This document shows, piece by piece, positions 8,347 through 16,544 of a stretch of DNA of 64,000 bases (position 1 is its first letter; every line of letters starts with the position of its first letter). The stretch is from Klebsiella sp. WP3-W18-ESBL-02 (lineage in GTDB: Bacteria; Pseudomonadota; Gammaproteobacteria; Enterobacterales; Enterobacteriaceae). The notes beneath the pieces were generated by a model. That model ran no database searches. It had not been told where the DNA came from and worked only from the letters and a program-made list of their open reading frames with translations. The translations under genes and the position numbers were made by a program. The stretch covers positions 3,968,001 through 4,032,000 of the forward strand of contig NZ_AP021972.1 of the NCBI RefSeq assembly GCF_014168815.1. Reading direction: 5' to 3'.

Positions 8347-8400
8347 CAGACATTCAGCTATGTCTGATCATATTACTATATACGGCTATCCAAAGCCGTA
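8347..8400 (+). promoter_or_regulatory. Two tandem hairpins upstream of the Gp2-like gene
   Basis: CAGACAT/ATGTCTG (8347-8366) and TACGGCT/AGCCGTA (8381-8400) are two perfect 7-bp stems with 6-base loops, separated by an AT-rich 14-bp spacer. They end 22 bp before the start of the Gp2-like gene. Inovirus-type replication proteins act on origins with hairpins, so an origin or an operator is possible. Function is inferred from position only. Confidence 0.4.
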
Positions 8401-8422
8401 GGGCTAACGACAGGATCGAAAC

Positions 8423-9043
8423 ATGGAATTATATCATGGTTCCCATGGTGAGCATGTGCTCGCCTATAAAAAACATATTGAACGAGTCGTCAATGATGCT
8501 ATCAGTGAATTCCCCAGAACAATGGCGTTACGTGTTGATGTTCATTATCCACCCATTTTAGACAGAGGTGACACTGTTTGCTGTTTTCCTAATCTAGAGC
8601 CTGGTGCCATATCCCGTTTCCGTAATGCATTAAATGCCATGTTGGAGGCCAATGAGAGAACCAGAGCAGCTAACGGCAAAAGAATATATCCAAACCGTGT
8701 TCGTCATGTTTGGGCACGGGAGTTTTCCGAAGAAGGAAAATGTCACTTTCACCTTGGTCTTTTTTTTAATAAAGATGCTTATTACCATTTAGGTGATTAT
8801 GAGGCTGAAAGAAATTTAAGGATGATGATTGTAAGAGCATGGTATAGCGCACTGGGATTGGAACTGGATGATTATCCGGGATTGGTTCACTACCCTGAAA
8901 ATTGTCGTTATATTTTAGACGTCAATGATTTTAACTTTGAAGGAGAATACAATAAATTACTGAATCGCTTCGACTACCTAGCTAAACTCGATACAAAAGC
9001 ATATGGAGATGGCGACCGTAGCTTCGGCTGCAGTCGCGGGTAA
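8423..9043 (+). CDS. Inovirus-type Gp2 / YfjJ-YagK family protein
   Basis: 206 residues. AYKKHIERVVNDAISEFPRTMALRVDVHYPP, shortened here to its key part AYKKHIERV and FPRTMALRVDVHYPP, together with HVWAREFSEEGKCHFHLGLFF and the ending DGDRSFGCSRG fit the YagK/YfjJ family, related to inovirus Gp2 replication proteins. The conserved HFHLGLF resembles the metal-binding His motif of HUH endonucleases (here His-Phe-His). E. coli CP4-57 and CP4-6 carry relatives. AGGA lies before the ATG. It may drive replication or processing of island DNA, but most family members are uncharacterised. Confidence 0.7.
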   Translation: MELYHGSHGEHVLAYKKHIERVVNDAISEFPRTMALRVDVHYPPILDRGDTVCCFPNLEPGAISRFRNALNAMLEANERTRAANGKRIYPNRVRHVWAREFSEEGKCHFHLGLFFNKDAYYHLGDYEAERNLRMMIVRAWYSALGLELDDYPGLVHYPENCRYILDVNDFNFEGEYNKLLNRFDYLAKLDTKAYGDGDRSFGCSRG

Positions 9044-9060
9044 TTTATTTTTTACAGCAA

Positions 9061-9086
9061 TGGCCTTTCTTATGGATGGAAAGGCC
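9061..9086. terminator. Hairpin between convergent genes
   Basis: TGGCCTTT and AAAGGCCA pair around a 10-base loop between the Gp2-like gene and the convergent ATPase fragment. On the minus strand the stem is followed by an A/T-rich stretch. It probably serves as a shared 3'-end structure. Confidence 0.45.
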
Positions 9087-9098
9087 AGACCTTATATA

Positions 9099-9755
9099 TC
9101 AAGAAGATGGTGAGCGATAAAGTATTGTTTTCAAGTAATCATCTGTTGCAGTAAACTCAGGGAGTTGGCCACTCATGGCCTGTGTTAGTGGAATAATCTT
9201 TGTCCTGACTCCCATCCCCCTGAAATCAACGTAACCATAATCACGTAAGACTTCCATAATAATCGTATTGCGTGGTGATCGCTGACCTGTAACCATCTTT
9301 TCAATCGACATCGAATTATTCAGCGCCCCTGGGCTAATAACTTCAAATCGATTGCTATACAAGCCAATCTCTATCTCAACAAAGCGTGTCCAGTCACGAT
9401 GAGCCAGTGCATTTACAACAGTTTCGCGAATAGCTTCCAGTGGATAATACCAGGTTGTTTCCCGACGTAGATGCGTATCGGGTAGAGGGGCCTCTGAAGT
9501 GATAAAGGGCATGATAGTTGACATCAAACGCTCAATCAATCCACCATCGATCAAAGCCTTTCCGGCTTCCTCAGTATCAAAACGCCCAACCATTGGACCA
9601 TCCAGAATATCATCGAGTAACGGTTGGTACTCCTTATCCTCGCTGGCAAACGCAAAGACTCGGATATCTGGTCGATGCGAGAGTTCAACCATTTTGATTT
9701 TGAACTCAACGGGATAATTAGGGCTTTTTTTACGCACTGTGGTTAATGATTTCAT
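9099..9755 (-). pseudogene. Truncated AlbA_2/HATPase-type ATP-binding protein fused to an IS66 TnpA leader
   Basis: A 218-residue frame with two origins. Residues 1-31 (ending KKSPNYPVEFKIKMVELSHR) are the N-terminus of an IS66-family TnpA; compare CPNYSPEFKQQLVAAS in the intact IS66 at 43858. From about residue 32 it becomes the C-terminal two thirds of a helicase-like ATP-binding regulator with a GHKL-type domain: EAIRETVVNALAHRDW, EVISPGALNNSMSIEKMV, GQRSPRN, and EVLRDYGYVDFRGMGVRTK. The DNA-binding N-terminal domain is gone. The junction near 9660 is in frame, so a fusion could be expressed from IS signals, but loss of the N-terminal domain makes a decayed gene most likely. Confidence 0.75.
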
Positions 9756-9783
9756 GGATAGTGTCCACCATATTTGGTGTCCA

Positions 9784-10092
9784 CTATCCTCTCAGGAATT
9801 TCAGGATCTGCCAGACGGTGCTGAGACGACGCTTACGAATGTTATACCCCCTGCTGCAGTGGAAAGACGTGGTGACAGATACCCCTTCCCCACATTCAGG
9901 CAGCAACTCTTTCATCAGTAGCAGGCGGGAATCAATATGAGCAGGATCGGTGTGGTTAAAACGATGAAGGAGCGATTTTGTCCGCAAAGAATCCGCTTTT
10001 ATGGCGGGTTCAGCAGGGAAAAAGTAATCCCCATCTTTAAGACGGACACGTTCCACCCTGGTATCAGCGCAGGGCGGCAATTTATCATTCAT
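9784..10092 (-). pseudogene. 5' fragment of a maltose/galactoside O-acetyltransferase
   Basis: The start at 10092 has a good ribosome site (GGAGGAAAC, 10 bp upstream). The protein shows the N-terminal helical domain of LacA/Maa hexapeptide acetyltransferases (GDYFFPAEPAIKADSLRTKS, LLHRFNHTDP, RLLLMKELLPECGEGV, FHC.RGYNI). The left-handed beta-helix with the catalytic His is missing: after about residue 85 the frame runs into unrelated sequence (RKRRLSTVWQILKFLRG). It cannot be active. The break lies next to the IS66 leader of the neighbouring fragment, so one IS-linked deletion may have removed both 3' and 5' halves. Confidence 0.7.
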
Positions 10093-10355
10093 TAATTCTG
10101 TTTCCTCCGTATGCAGCGTGGAGCCTTTCCTGTTACCGGTTTTATCCGGATGTATGCTGTCCCGTGAAGTGGCGGGCAAACTCACTTCTAAAAAATTACG
10201 GCCAGATCTTGTCATGCCTATCACAAAGTATCATAACCGAGCATTGTGTAAAGATGAAAACCGTCAAATTGAGCGCAATCGAGCTGCATGATATGATCAG
10301 AACCCTACTAAATCAGAAGTATTGGGTATGAGATTACTTTTGAGGAAGCACGTAA

Positions 10356-10430
10356 ATGAAACGAGTGGTTCTGTTTTCATGTGGGAGCGCTTGTCGCTCC
10401 CTGAATAGTCCATGTGACAATGAAGATTAA
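10356..10430 (+). CDS. Possible 24-residue small protein with a strong ribosome site
   Basis: GAGGAAG lies 8 bp before an ATG that opens 24 codons (begins MKRVVLFSCGSACRS and ends NED). Its end overlaps the next candidate start at 10420. A perfect inverted repeat (GGAGCG/CGCTCC) falls inside it. Nothing is recognised. It may be a leader peptide for the downstream HTH gene or the 5' scrap of a decayed gene. Confidence 0.3.
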   Translation: MKRVVLFSCGSACRSLNSPCDNED

Positions 10431-10602
10431 ACAGCATCATAACCAGCATGATGCCGTTGCATTTCTTGCATATCGGCAGACTACATCAGAACCCGGTAAC
10501 CTTGGATGCTGGGATAATGGCAGAGAAGAGGCACTTACTGTATCTACGGTAAAAAGCGGTTTTGTCGATGAAGTTTTAAAGGAAACCCTCCAGAAACGCT
10601 GA
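10420..10602 (+). CDS. Unknown 60-residue protein upstream of an HTH gene
   Basis: The ATG at 10420 begins MKIKQHHNQHDAVAFLAYRQ and ends VLKETLQKR. It is not recognised. Its stop overlaps the start of the HTH gene (TGATG), which suggests translational coupling and a regulator pair. Small gene plus coupled Cro/C1-type HTH is a layout also seen in toxin-antitoxin pairs, but no toxin fold is visible here. Confidence 0.35.
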   Translation: MKIKQHHNQHDAVAFLAYRQTTSEPGNLGCWDNGREEALTVSTVKSGFVDEVLKETLQKR

Positions 10603-10772
10603 TGAAATTGCGCAGTTTCGCTGGCCTGATGCGACAACAACTCGCCAGTAGAATGGGTATTTCTTACAAATACCTGCGCAGCATAGAAGCAAACCCATCC
10701 AGAGCGAGCATTACTACACTTAACCATTATGCCAAGAAGTGTGGTGTTAAAAGCCCTTTGATTTATCTGTAA
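10602..10772 (+). CDS. Small Cro/C1-type HTH protein
   Basis: 56 residues: MKLRSFAGLMRQQLASRMGI followed by SYKYLRSIEANPSRASITTL. This is a compact XRE-type helix-turn-helix (RQQLASRMGISYKYLRSIE) of the antitoxin or phage-repressor type, ending soon after it. The start overlaps the upstream stop. It could repress itself and the upstream ORF. It is below the usual ORF length cut-off. Confidence 0.55.
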   Translation: MKLRSFAGLMRQQLASRMGISYKYLRSIEANPSRASITTLNHYAKKCGVKSPLIYL

Positions 10773-10960
10773 ATAAGATAAAACATGATAATTTCATCAA
10801 GTTGCATGGTAATTTATCCAGGATCCATTTGTGTCCAGGACGTAAGTCTTCACAGCTGTCGAATCAATTCTATTTCGTAAGGCGGCTCACGTTTTTATGC
10901 CCTGAGCAGTGCTTTTCCGGCTGGAACTTTCCCCCACTCATTCACTGTGATTTAATATGC

Positions 10961-10972
10961 TAAACCGGTTTA
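10961..10972. promoter_or_regulatory. ScrR-type operator upstream of scrK
   Basis: The perfect palindrome TAAACCGGTTTA lies 28 bp before scrK. It recurs twice upstream of scrY, and LacI-family repressors bind such sites. The repeated palindrome in front of both transcription units and the scrR gene in the same cluster make this a secure assignment by context. Confidence 0.85.
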
Positions 10973-11000
10973 ATTAAGTTTAGCCTTGGAGGGTTTTAGC

Positions 11001-11924
11001 ATGAAAGCAAAAGTTTGGGTTCTGGGCGACGCAGTGGTGGACCTGCTACCGGAGAGTGAAGGGCGCTTGCTACAGTGCCCTGGAGGCGCGCCGGCTAACG
11101 TGGCGGTAGGGGTTGCCCGCCTTGGCGGCAACAGCGGATTTATCGGCCGCGTCGGCGGTGACCCGTTTGGCCGCTACATGCGTCATACTCTGCAACAGGA
11201 GCAGGTCGACGTCAGCCATATGTATCTTGACGATCATCACCGCACGTCCACTGTGGTGGTCGACCTTGATGACCAAGGTGAACGCACCTTTACCTTTATG
11301 GTACGCCCCAGCGCTGACCTGTTCCTGGCTGAAGAAGACCTGCCACAGTTTGCCGCCGGACAGTGGTTGCACATCTGCTCCATCGCGCTCAGCGCCGAGC
11401 CCAGCCGCAGTGCTACCTTCGCGGCTATGGAGAACATCAAACGTGCCGGTGGCCGGGTGAGCTTTGACCCTAATATCCGCCTGGATCTCTGGCAAGATCA
11501 GAACCTGTTGCACGCCTGTCTCGACCGCGCCCTGCGTCTGGCGAACGTGGTGAAACTGTCCGAAGAAGAGCTGATACTCATCAGCGGGAGTAATGATATC
11601 GCGCAGGGGATCGCCAGCATCACTGAGCGTTATCAGCCTGAATTACTGCTGGTGACTCAGGGTAAAGCGGGCGTCATCGCCGCATTCCAGCAGCAGTTTA
11701 TCCATTTCAGCGCTAAACCGGTTGTCAGCGTGGATACCACCGGTGCGGGCGATGCGTTTGTCGCCGGACTGCTTGCCAGCCTTGCTGCCAACGGGATGCC
11801 GGCGGATATCAATGCCCTGGAGCCAACGCTCGCTCTGGCGCAAACCTGCGGTGCCCTGGCAACCCTGGCGAAAGGCGCGATGACTGCCCTGCCATACCAG
11901 CGCGATCTACACCGCCAGATTTGA
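11001..11924 (+). CDS. scrK: Fructokinase
   Basis: 307 residues of the PfkB/ribokinase family. It has CPGGAPANVAVGVARLGG near the N-terminus (substrate Gly-Gly switch) and DTTGAGDAFVAGL at about 245-257, with catalytic Asp251 in GAGD. It phosphorylates the fructose freed by ScrB to fructose-6-phosphate for glycolysis. An upstream in-frame TTG at 10986 is rejected because GGAGGG sits 7 bp before the ATG at 11001. It is separated from scrY by 165 bp with two operators, so it probably has its own ScrR-controlled promoter. Confidence 0.95.
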   Translation: MKAKVWVLGDAVVDLLPESEGRLLQCPGGAPANVAVGVARLGGNSGFIGRVGGDPFGRYMRHTLQQEQVDVSHMYLDDHHRTSTVVVDLDDQGERTFTFMVRPSADLFLAEEDLPQFAAGQWLHICSIALSAEPSRSATFAAMENIKRAGGRVSFDPNIRLDLWQDQNLLHACLDRALRLANVVKLSEEELILISGSNDIAQGIASITERYQPELLLVTQGKAGVIAAFQQQFIHFSAKPVVSVDTTGAGDAFVAGLLASLAANGMPADINALEPTLALAQTCGALATLAKGAMTALPYQRDLHRQI

Positions 11925-11974
11925 TCCTAAATACCGTCGTACGCGGTCCACTTTGTTGCATCCATCACACTTAT

Positions 11975-11986
11975 TAAACCGGTTTA
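11975..11986. promoter_or_regulatory. ScrR-type operator 1 upstream of scrY
   Basis: A second exact TAAACCGGTTTA, about 100 bp before scrY and 58 bp from the third copy. The pairing suggests cooperative or looped repression of the scrYAB promoter. Confidence 0.85.
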
Positions 11987-12032
11987 GCAAAATCAATTTC
12001 AAAATGTTAAATGTCGTGCTTAACATTGCAAC

Positions 12033-12044
12033 TAAACCGGTTTA
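12033..12044. promoter_or_regulatory. ScrR-type operator 2 upstream of scrY
   Basis: The third exact TAAACCGGTTTA, ending 45 bp before the scrY start. The centre-to-centre distance to operator 1 is 58 bp, between five and six helical turns. Confidence 0.85.
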
Positions 12045-12089
12045 GCAAAAACACACAATTTTTTATTTTCCTTTTGGGATGCAATCAAT

Positions 12090-13607
12090 ATGTTCAGAAA
12101 AAGCACACTCGCGGTTCTTATCGCTTTGCTAACCGGCGCCGCCTCAGCCCATGCACAAACGGATCTCAGCAGTATCGAAGCCCGTTTAATTGCGCTGGAA
12201 AAACGCTTACAGGATGCCGAAAACAGAGCGCAAACGGCAGAAACCCGCGCAGAGTCGGCAGAGAAGAAAGTACAGCAGCTCACGACACAGCAACAAAAAA
12301 CCCAGGACAGCACTCAGGAAGTGGCTCAGCGTACCGCCAAACTGGAGAAAAAAGCCGATGAGAAAAGCGGGTTTGAGTTCCACGGCTACGCCCGCTCCGG
12401 CGTGATAATGAATGACTCCGGCGCCAGCACCAAATCCGGAGCCTACATGACGCCAGCAGGGGAAACCGGTGGGGCTATTGGCCGCCTGGGAAACCAGGCC
12501 GATACCTATGTTGAAATGAATCTTGAACATAAGCAGACCCTGGATAACGGGGCAACGACCCGCTTCAAAGTCATGGTCGCCGACGGTCAAACCACTTATA
12601 ACGACTGGACGGCGAGCACCAGTGATTTGAACGTGCGTCAGGCCTTTGTTGAACTGGGCAACTTGCCCACCTTCGACGGGCCGTTTAAAGGCTCCACCCT
12701 GTGGGCCGGGAAACGCTTTGACCGGGATAACTTTGACATTCACTGGATCGACTCGGATGTCGTGTTCCTCGCCGGTACCGGCGGCGGTATTTACGATGTC
12801 AGGTGGAACGACAGCGTTCGCAGCAACTTCTCTCTTTACGGGCGTAACTTCGGCGATATTGCTGATACCAGCAACAGTGTGCAGAACTACATCGTCAGCA
12901 TGAACAATTTCATCGGGCCGGTGCAGATGATGGTCAGCGGGATGCGGGCAAAAGACAACGACGAACGCCAGGATACCAACGGTAATCCGGTCAAAGGCGA
13001 TGCGGCAAATACCGGTGTACATGCGCTGCTCGGGTTGCACAACGACAGTTTTTACGGCCTGCGTGAAGGTGCCAGCAAAACCGCCCTGCTCTACGGTCAC
13101 GGACTGGGTGCCGAAGTTAAAGGTGTCGGCTCTGACGGCGCGTTACGCTCGGGGGCTAACACCTGGCGCTTCGCCAGCTACGGCACCACGCCACTGAGCA
13201 AGAACTGGTTTATCGCCCCGGCGATACTGGCACAAACCAGTAAAGACCGTTATGTCGATGGCGACAGCTACCAGTGGGCAACCCTCAACATGCGTCTGAT
13301 CCAGGAGATCAATCAAAACTTCGCCCTCGCTTATGAAGGCAGTTACCAGTATATGGATCTCAAACCTGAAGGTTATAACGATCGCCATGCGGTAAACGGC
13401 AGCTTCTACAAGCTCACCTTCGCCCCGACCTTTAAGGTTGGCGACATCGGCGATTTCTTCAGCCGTCCTGAAATCCGTCTTTACACCTCGTGGATGGACT
13501 GGAGCAAAAAACTCAATAATTACGCCAGCGATGACGCGCTGGGCAGCAGTGGTTTTAAATCGGGCGGCGAATGGTCGTTCGGGATGCAGATGGAAACCTG
13601 GTTTTGA
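12090..13607 (+). CDS. scrY: Sucrose porin
   Basis: 505 residues with a signal peptide (RKSTLAVLIALLTGAASAHA), then a long Ala/Glu/Gln-rich coiled coil (about residues 25-95: LIALEKRLQDAENRAQTAE), then an 18-stranded LamB-type barrel starting GFEFHGYARSG and ending FGMQMETWF with the terminal Phe of outer-membrane porins. It lets sucrose diffuse through the outer membrane at low concentration. The N-terminal coiled coil is typical of ScrY and absent from LamB. First gene of scrYAB, downstream of two ScrR operators. Confidence 0.96.
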   Translation: MFRKSTLAVLIALLTGAASAHAQTDLSSIEARLIALEKRLQDAENRAQTAETRAESAEKKVQQLTTQQQKTQDSTQEVAQRTAKLEKKADEKSGFEFHGYARSGVIMNDSGASTKSGAYMTPAGETGGAIGRLGNQADTYVEMNLEHKQTLDNGATTRFKVMVADGQTTYNDWTASTSDLNVRQAFVELGNLPTFDGPFKGSTLWAGKRFDRDNFDIHWIDSDVVFLAGTGGGIYDVRWNDSVRSNFSLYGRNFGDIADTSNSVQNYIVSMNNFIGPVQMMVSGMRAKDNDERQDTNGNPVKGDAANTGVHALLGLHNDSFYGLREGASKTALLYGHGLGAEVKGVGSDGALRSGANTWRFASYGTTPLSKNWFIAPAILAQTSKDRYVDGDSYQWATLNMRLIQEINQNFALAYEGSYQYMDLKPEGYNDRHAVNGSFYKLTFAPTFKVGDIGDFFSRPEIRLYTSWMDWSKKLNNYASDDALGSSGFKSGGEWSFGMQMETWF

Positions 13608-13744
13608 TGGTTAACACCTGGCGACAGTAACCGCCGGGGCGACAAAATACGTTTCGTCGCCCCGGACACAATAACAACGAAGAGAATGCGCTCCGGCTAC
13701 CACGGGACGACAACTCGAAAATCAATACGCATTCAGAGGGTACT

Positions 13745-15115
13745 ATGGATTTTGAACAGATTTCCCGCTCGCTACTTCCGCTTCTGGGAGGCAAGGAAAA
13801 TATCGCCAGCGCCGCGCACTGTGCCACACGCCTGCGCCTGGTGCTGGTCGATGACTCACTGGCCGATCAGCAGGCCATCGGCAAAATTGATGGGGTGAAG
13901 GGCTGTTTCCGTAACGCCGGACAGATGCAGATTATCTTCGGCACCGGGGTGGTGAACAAAGTCTACGCCGCCTTTATCCAGGCGGCAGGGATTGGCGAAT
14001 CCAGCAAATCGGAAGCTGCCGACATTGCGGCGAAAAAACTGAATCCTTTCCAGCGCATTGCCCGCCTGTTGTCGAACATCTTTGTGCCGATCATCCCGGC
14101 TATCGTCGCCTCCGGCCTGTTGATGGGCCTTCTGGGGATGGTTAAAACGTACGGCTGGGTCGACCCGGGTAACGCCATCTACATCATGCTGGATATGTGC
14201 AGCTCAGCGGCGTTTATTATTCTGCCGATCCTGATTGGCTTCACCGCCGCCCGCGAGTTCGGTGGTAATCCTTATCTTGGCGCGACGCTTGGCGGCATCC
14301 TGACTCACCCGGCGCTCACCAACGCCTGGGGTGTGGCCGCCGGTTTCCACACCATGAACTTCTTCGGCCTTGAGATTGCCATGATCGGCTATCAGGGCAC
14401 GGTGTTCCCGGTGCTGCTGGCGGTGTGGTTTATGAGCATCGTTGAGAAACAGCTGCGTCGCGTGATCCCCGATGCACTGGATCTGATCCTGACGCCGTTC
14501 CTGACGGTGATCATTTCCGGTTTTATCGCCCTGCTGATTATCGGCCCGGCTGGTCGCGCGCTTGGCGACGGTATTTCGTTTGTCCTTAGCACCCTGATTA
14601 CCCACGCCGGTTGGCTGGCCGGACTGCTGTTTGGCGGTCTCTATTCGGTTATCGTCATTACCGGTATTCACCACAGCTTCCACGCCATCGAAGCGGGACT
14701 GCTGGGCAACCCATCCATCGGCGTCAACTTCCTGCTGCCGATTTGGGCGATGGCCAACGTCGCTCAGGGCGGTGCTTGTCTGGCGGTGTGGTTCAAAACG
14801 AAAGATGCCAAAATCAAAGCCATTACCCTGCCCTCGGCGTTTTCTGCCATGCTCGGCATCACCGAAGCGGCGATTTTTGGTATTAACTTACGCTTTGTAA
14901 AACCGTTTATCGCAGCCCTGATTGGCGGCGCGGTGGGCGGCGCGTGGGTGGTATCCATGCATGTTTACATGACCGCGGTGGGCCTGACGGCTATCCCTGG
15001 CATGGCTATCGTGCAGGCCAGCTCGCTGCTGAACTACATTATCGGGATGGTTATCGCCTTTGGCGTCGCCTTTGTCGTCTCCCTGGTACTGAAATACAAA
15101 ACGGACGCTGAATAA
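13745..15115 (+). CDS. scrA: Sucrose-specific PTS enzyme IIBC
   Basis: 456 residues. The N-terminal EIIB domain has phospho-acceptor Cys26 in AHCATRLRLVL. The membrane EIIC domain follows from about residue 105 with multiple hydrophobic spans and the conserved GIHHSFHAIEAGL. There is no EIIA domain, so phosphate must come from the glucose EIIA, as known for ScrA. It imports sucrose as sucrose-6-phosphate across the inner membrane. The stop overlaps the scrB start (TAATG), coupling transporter and hydrolase. Confidence 0.96.
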   Translation: MDFEQISRSLLPLLGGKENIASAAHCATRLRLVLVDDSLADQQAIGKIDGVKGCFRNAGQMQIIFGTGVVNKVYAAFIQAAGIGESSKSEAADIAAKKLNPFQRIARLLSNIFVPIIPAIVASGLLMGLLGMVKTYGWVDPGNAIYIMLDMCSSAAFIILPILIGFTAAREFGGNPYLGATLGGILTHPALTNAWGVAAGFHTMNFFGLEIAMIGYQGTVFPVLLAVWFMSIVEKQLRRVIPDALDLILTPFLTVIISGFIALLIIGPAGRALGDGISFVLSTLITHAGWLAGLLFGGLYSVIVITGIHHSFHAIEAGLLGNPSIGVNFLLPIWAMANVAQGGACLAVWFKTKDAKIKAITLPSAFSAMLGITEAAIFGINLRFVKPFIAALIGGAVGGAWVVSMHVYMTAVGLTAIPGMAIVQASSLLNYIIGMVIAFGVAFVVSLVLKYKTDAE

Positions 15116-16515
15116 TGTCACATCCATCACGCCTGCCTGCGATTTTGCAGGCTGTTATGCAGGGCCAGCCGCGCGCGCTGGCCGACAGCCACTATCCCCG
15201 CTGGCACCATGCGCCGGTGACCGGGCTGATGAACGATCCCAACGGCTTTATTGAATTTGCCGGACGTTATCACCTGTTTTATCAGTGGAACCCGCTCGCC
15301 TGCGATCATAAGTTCAAGTGCTGGGGGCACTGGAGCTCTGCCGACCTGCTGCACTGGCAACATGAGCCGATCGCGCTCATGCCGGATGAAGAGTATGACC
15401 GCAACGGCTGCTACTCCGGAAGCGCCGTGGATAGTCAGGGCACGCTCACCCTGTGCTATACCGGCAACGTAAAATTTGACGACGGCAGCCGAACCGCGTG
15501 GCAGTGCCTGGCGACGGAAAATGCCGACGGCACGTTTACCAAACTCGGCCCGGTATTACCGCTGCCGGAGGGCTATACCGGCCACGTGCGTGACCCGAAA
15601 GTCTGGCAGCACGAAGGTCGCTGGTACATGGTGCTGGGCGCACAGGATTTGCAAAAGCGTGGCAAGGTGTTGTTATTCAGCTCAGCGGACCTTCATGAGT
15701 GGACGAGTCAGGGCGAAATCGCCGGTTATGGCATCAATGGCCTGGACGACGCGGGCTATATGTGGGAATGCCCGGACCTGTTTGCCCTCGGCGACCAGCA
15801 TGTCCTGATTTGCTGCCCGCAGGGCGTGCCTCGTGAGAAAGAGCGCTATCTCAACACCTACCCGGCAGTGTGGATGAGCGGCGATTTCGACTACCACCGC
15901 GCGGCCTTCGAGCATGGCGAACTGCACGAATTGGACGCAGGGTTTGAGTTCTACGCCCCGCAAACCATGCTTACCAGTGATGGCCGCCGTCTGCTGGTCG
16001 GCTGGATGGGCGTGCCGGAGGGCGAAGAGATGCTTCAACCGACCCTCACCAACGGCTGGATCCATCAGATGACCTGCCTGCGTGAGCTGGAGTTTATCGA
16101 TGGTCAGCTATACCAACGTCCTCTACGAGAGCTGAGCGCCCTGCGCGGCGAAGCGCACGGCTGGGCAGGGAACTCCCTGCCGCTGGCACCGATGGAAATC
16201 GTTCTACAAACCACTGGGGACGATATTTTGAGCCTCGATTTTGACGGCGCATTAATCCTTGAACGCGATGCCAGCGGGATCCGCCTGGCCCGACCCAGTC
16301 TGGCCAGCGACGAGAAGCATTATCGTTACTGGCGCGGAGACGTCCGCTCGCTGCATATTTTCATCGACCAGTCTAGCGTGGAGATTTTCATCAACGGCGG
16401 CGAAGGAGTGATGAGCTGCCGCTACTTCCCGGCCTGTTCAGGGCAGCTAATGTTCTCTGGCATCACACCGGACGCATTCTGCTACTGGCCGCTGCGAACT
16501 TGCATGGTAGAATAA
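15115..16515 (+). CDS. scrB: Sucrose-6-phosphate hydrolase
   Basis: 466 residues of glycoside hydrolase family 32. The three signatures are present: NDPNG at 40-44 (nucleophile Asp41), RDP at 159-161, and ECPDLF at 218-223 (acid/base Glu218). It has no signal peptide, consistent with a cytoplasmic enzyme that splits sucrose-6-phosphate to glucose-6-phosphate and fructose. It starts within the scrA stop codon. The C-terminal beta-sandwich is complete (FIDQSSVEIFINGGEGV). Confidence 0.96.
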   Translation: MSHPSRLPAILQAVMQGQPRALADSHYPRWHHAPVTGLMNDPNGFIEFAGRYHLFYQWNPLACDHKFKCWGHWSSADLLHWQHEPIALMPDEEYDRNGCYSGSAVDSQGTLTLCYTGNVKFDDGSRTAWQCLATENADGTFTKLGPVLPLPEGYTGHVRDPKVWQHEGRWYMVLGAQDLQKRGKVLLFSSADLHEWTSQGEIAGYGINGLDDAGYMWECPDLFALGDQHVLICCPQGVPREKERYLNTYPAVWMSGDFDYHRAAFEHGELHELDAGFEFYAPQTMLTSDGRRLLVGWMGVPEGEEMLQPTLTNGWIHQMTCLRELEFIDGQLYQRPLRELSALRGEAHGWAGNSLPLAPMEIVLQTTGDDILSLDFDGALILERDASGIRLARPSLASDEKHYRYWRGDVRSLHIFIDQSSVEIFINGGEGVMSCRYFPACSGQLMFSGITPDAFCYWPLRTCMVE

Positions 16516-16544
16516 GCGTTTTGCCTCAAGCTCATGGCGTCGTA

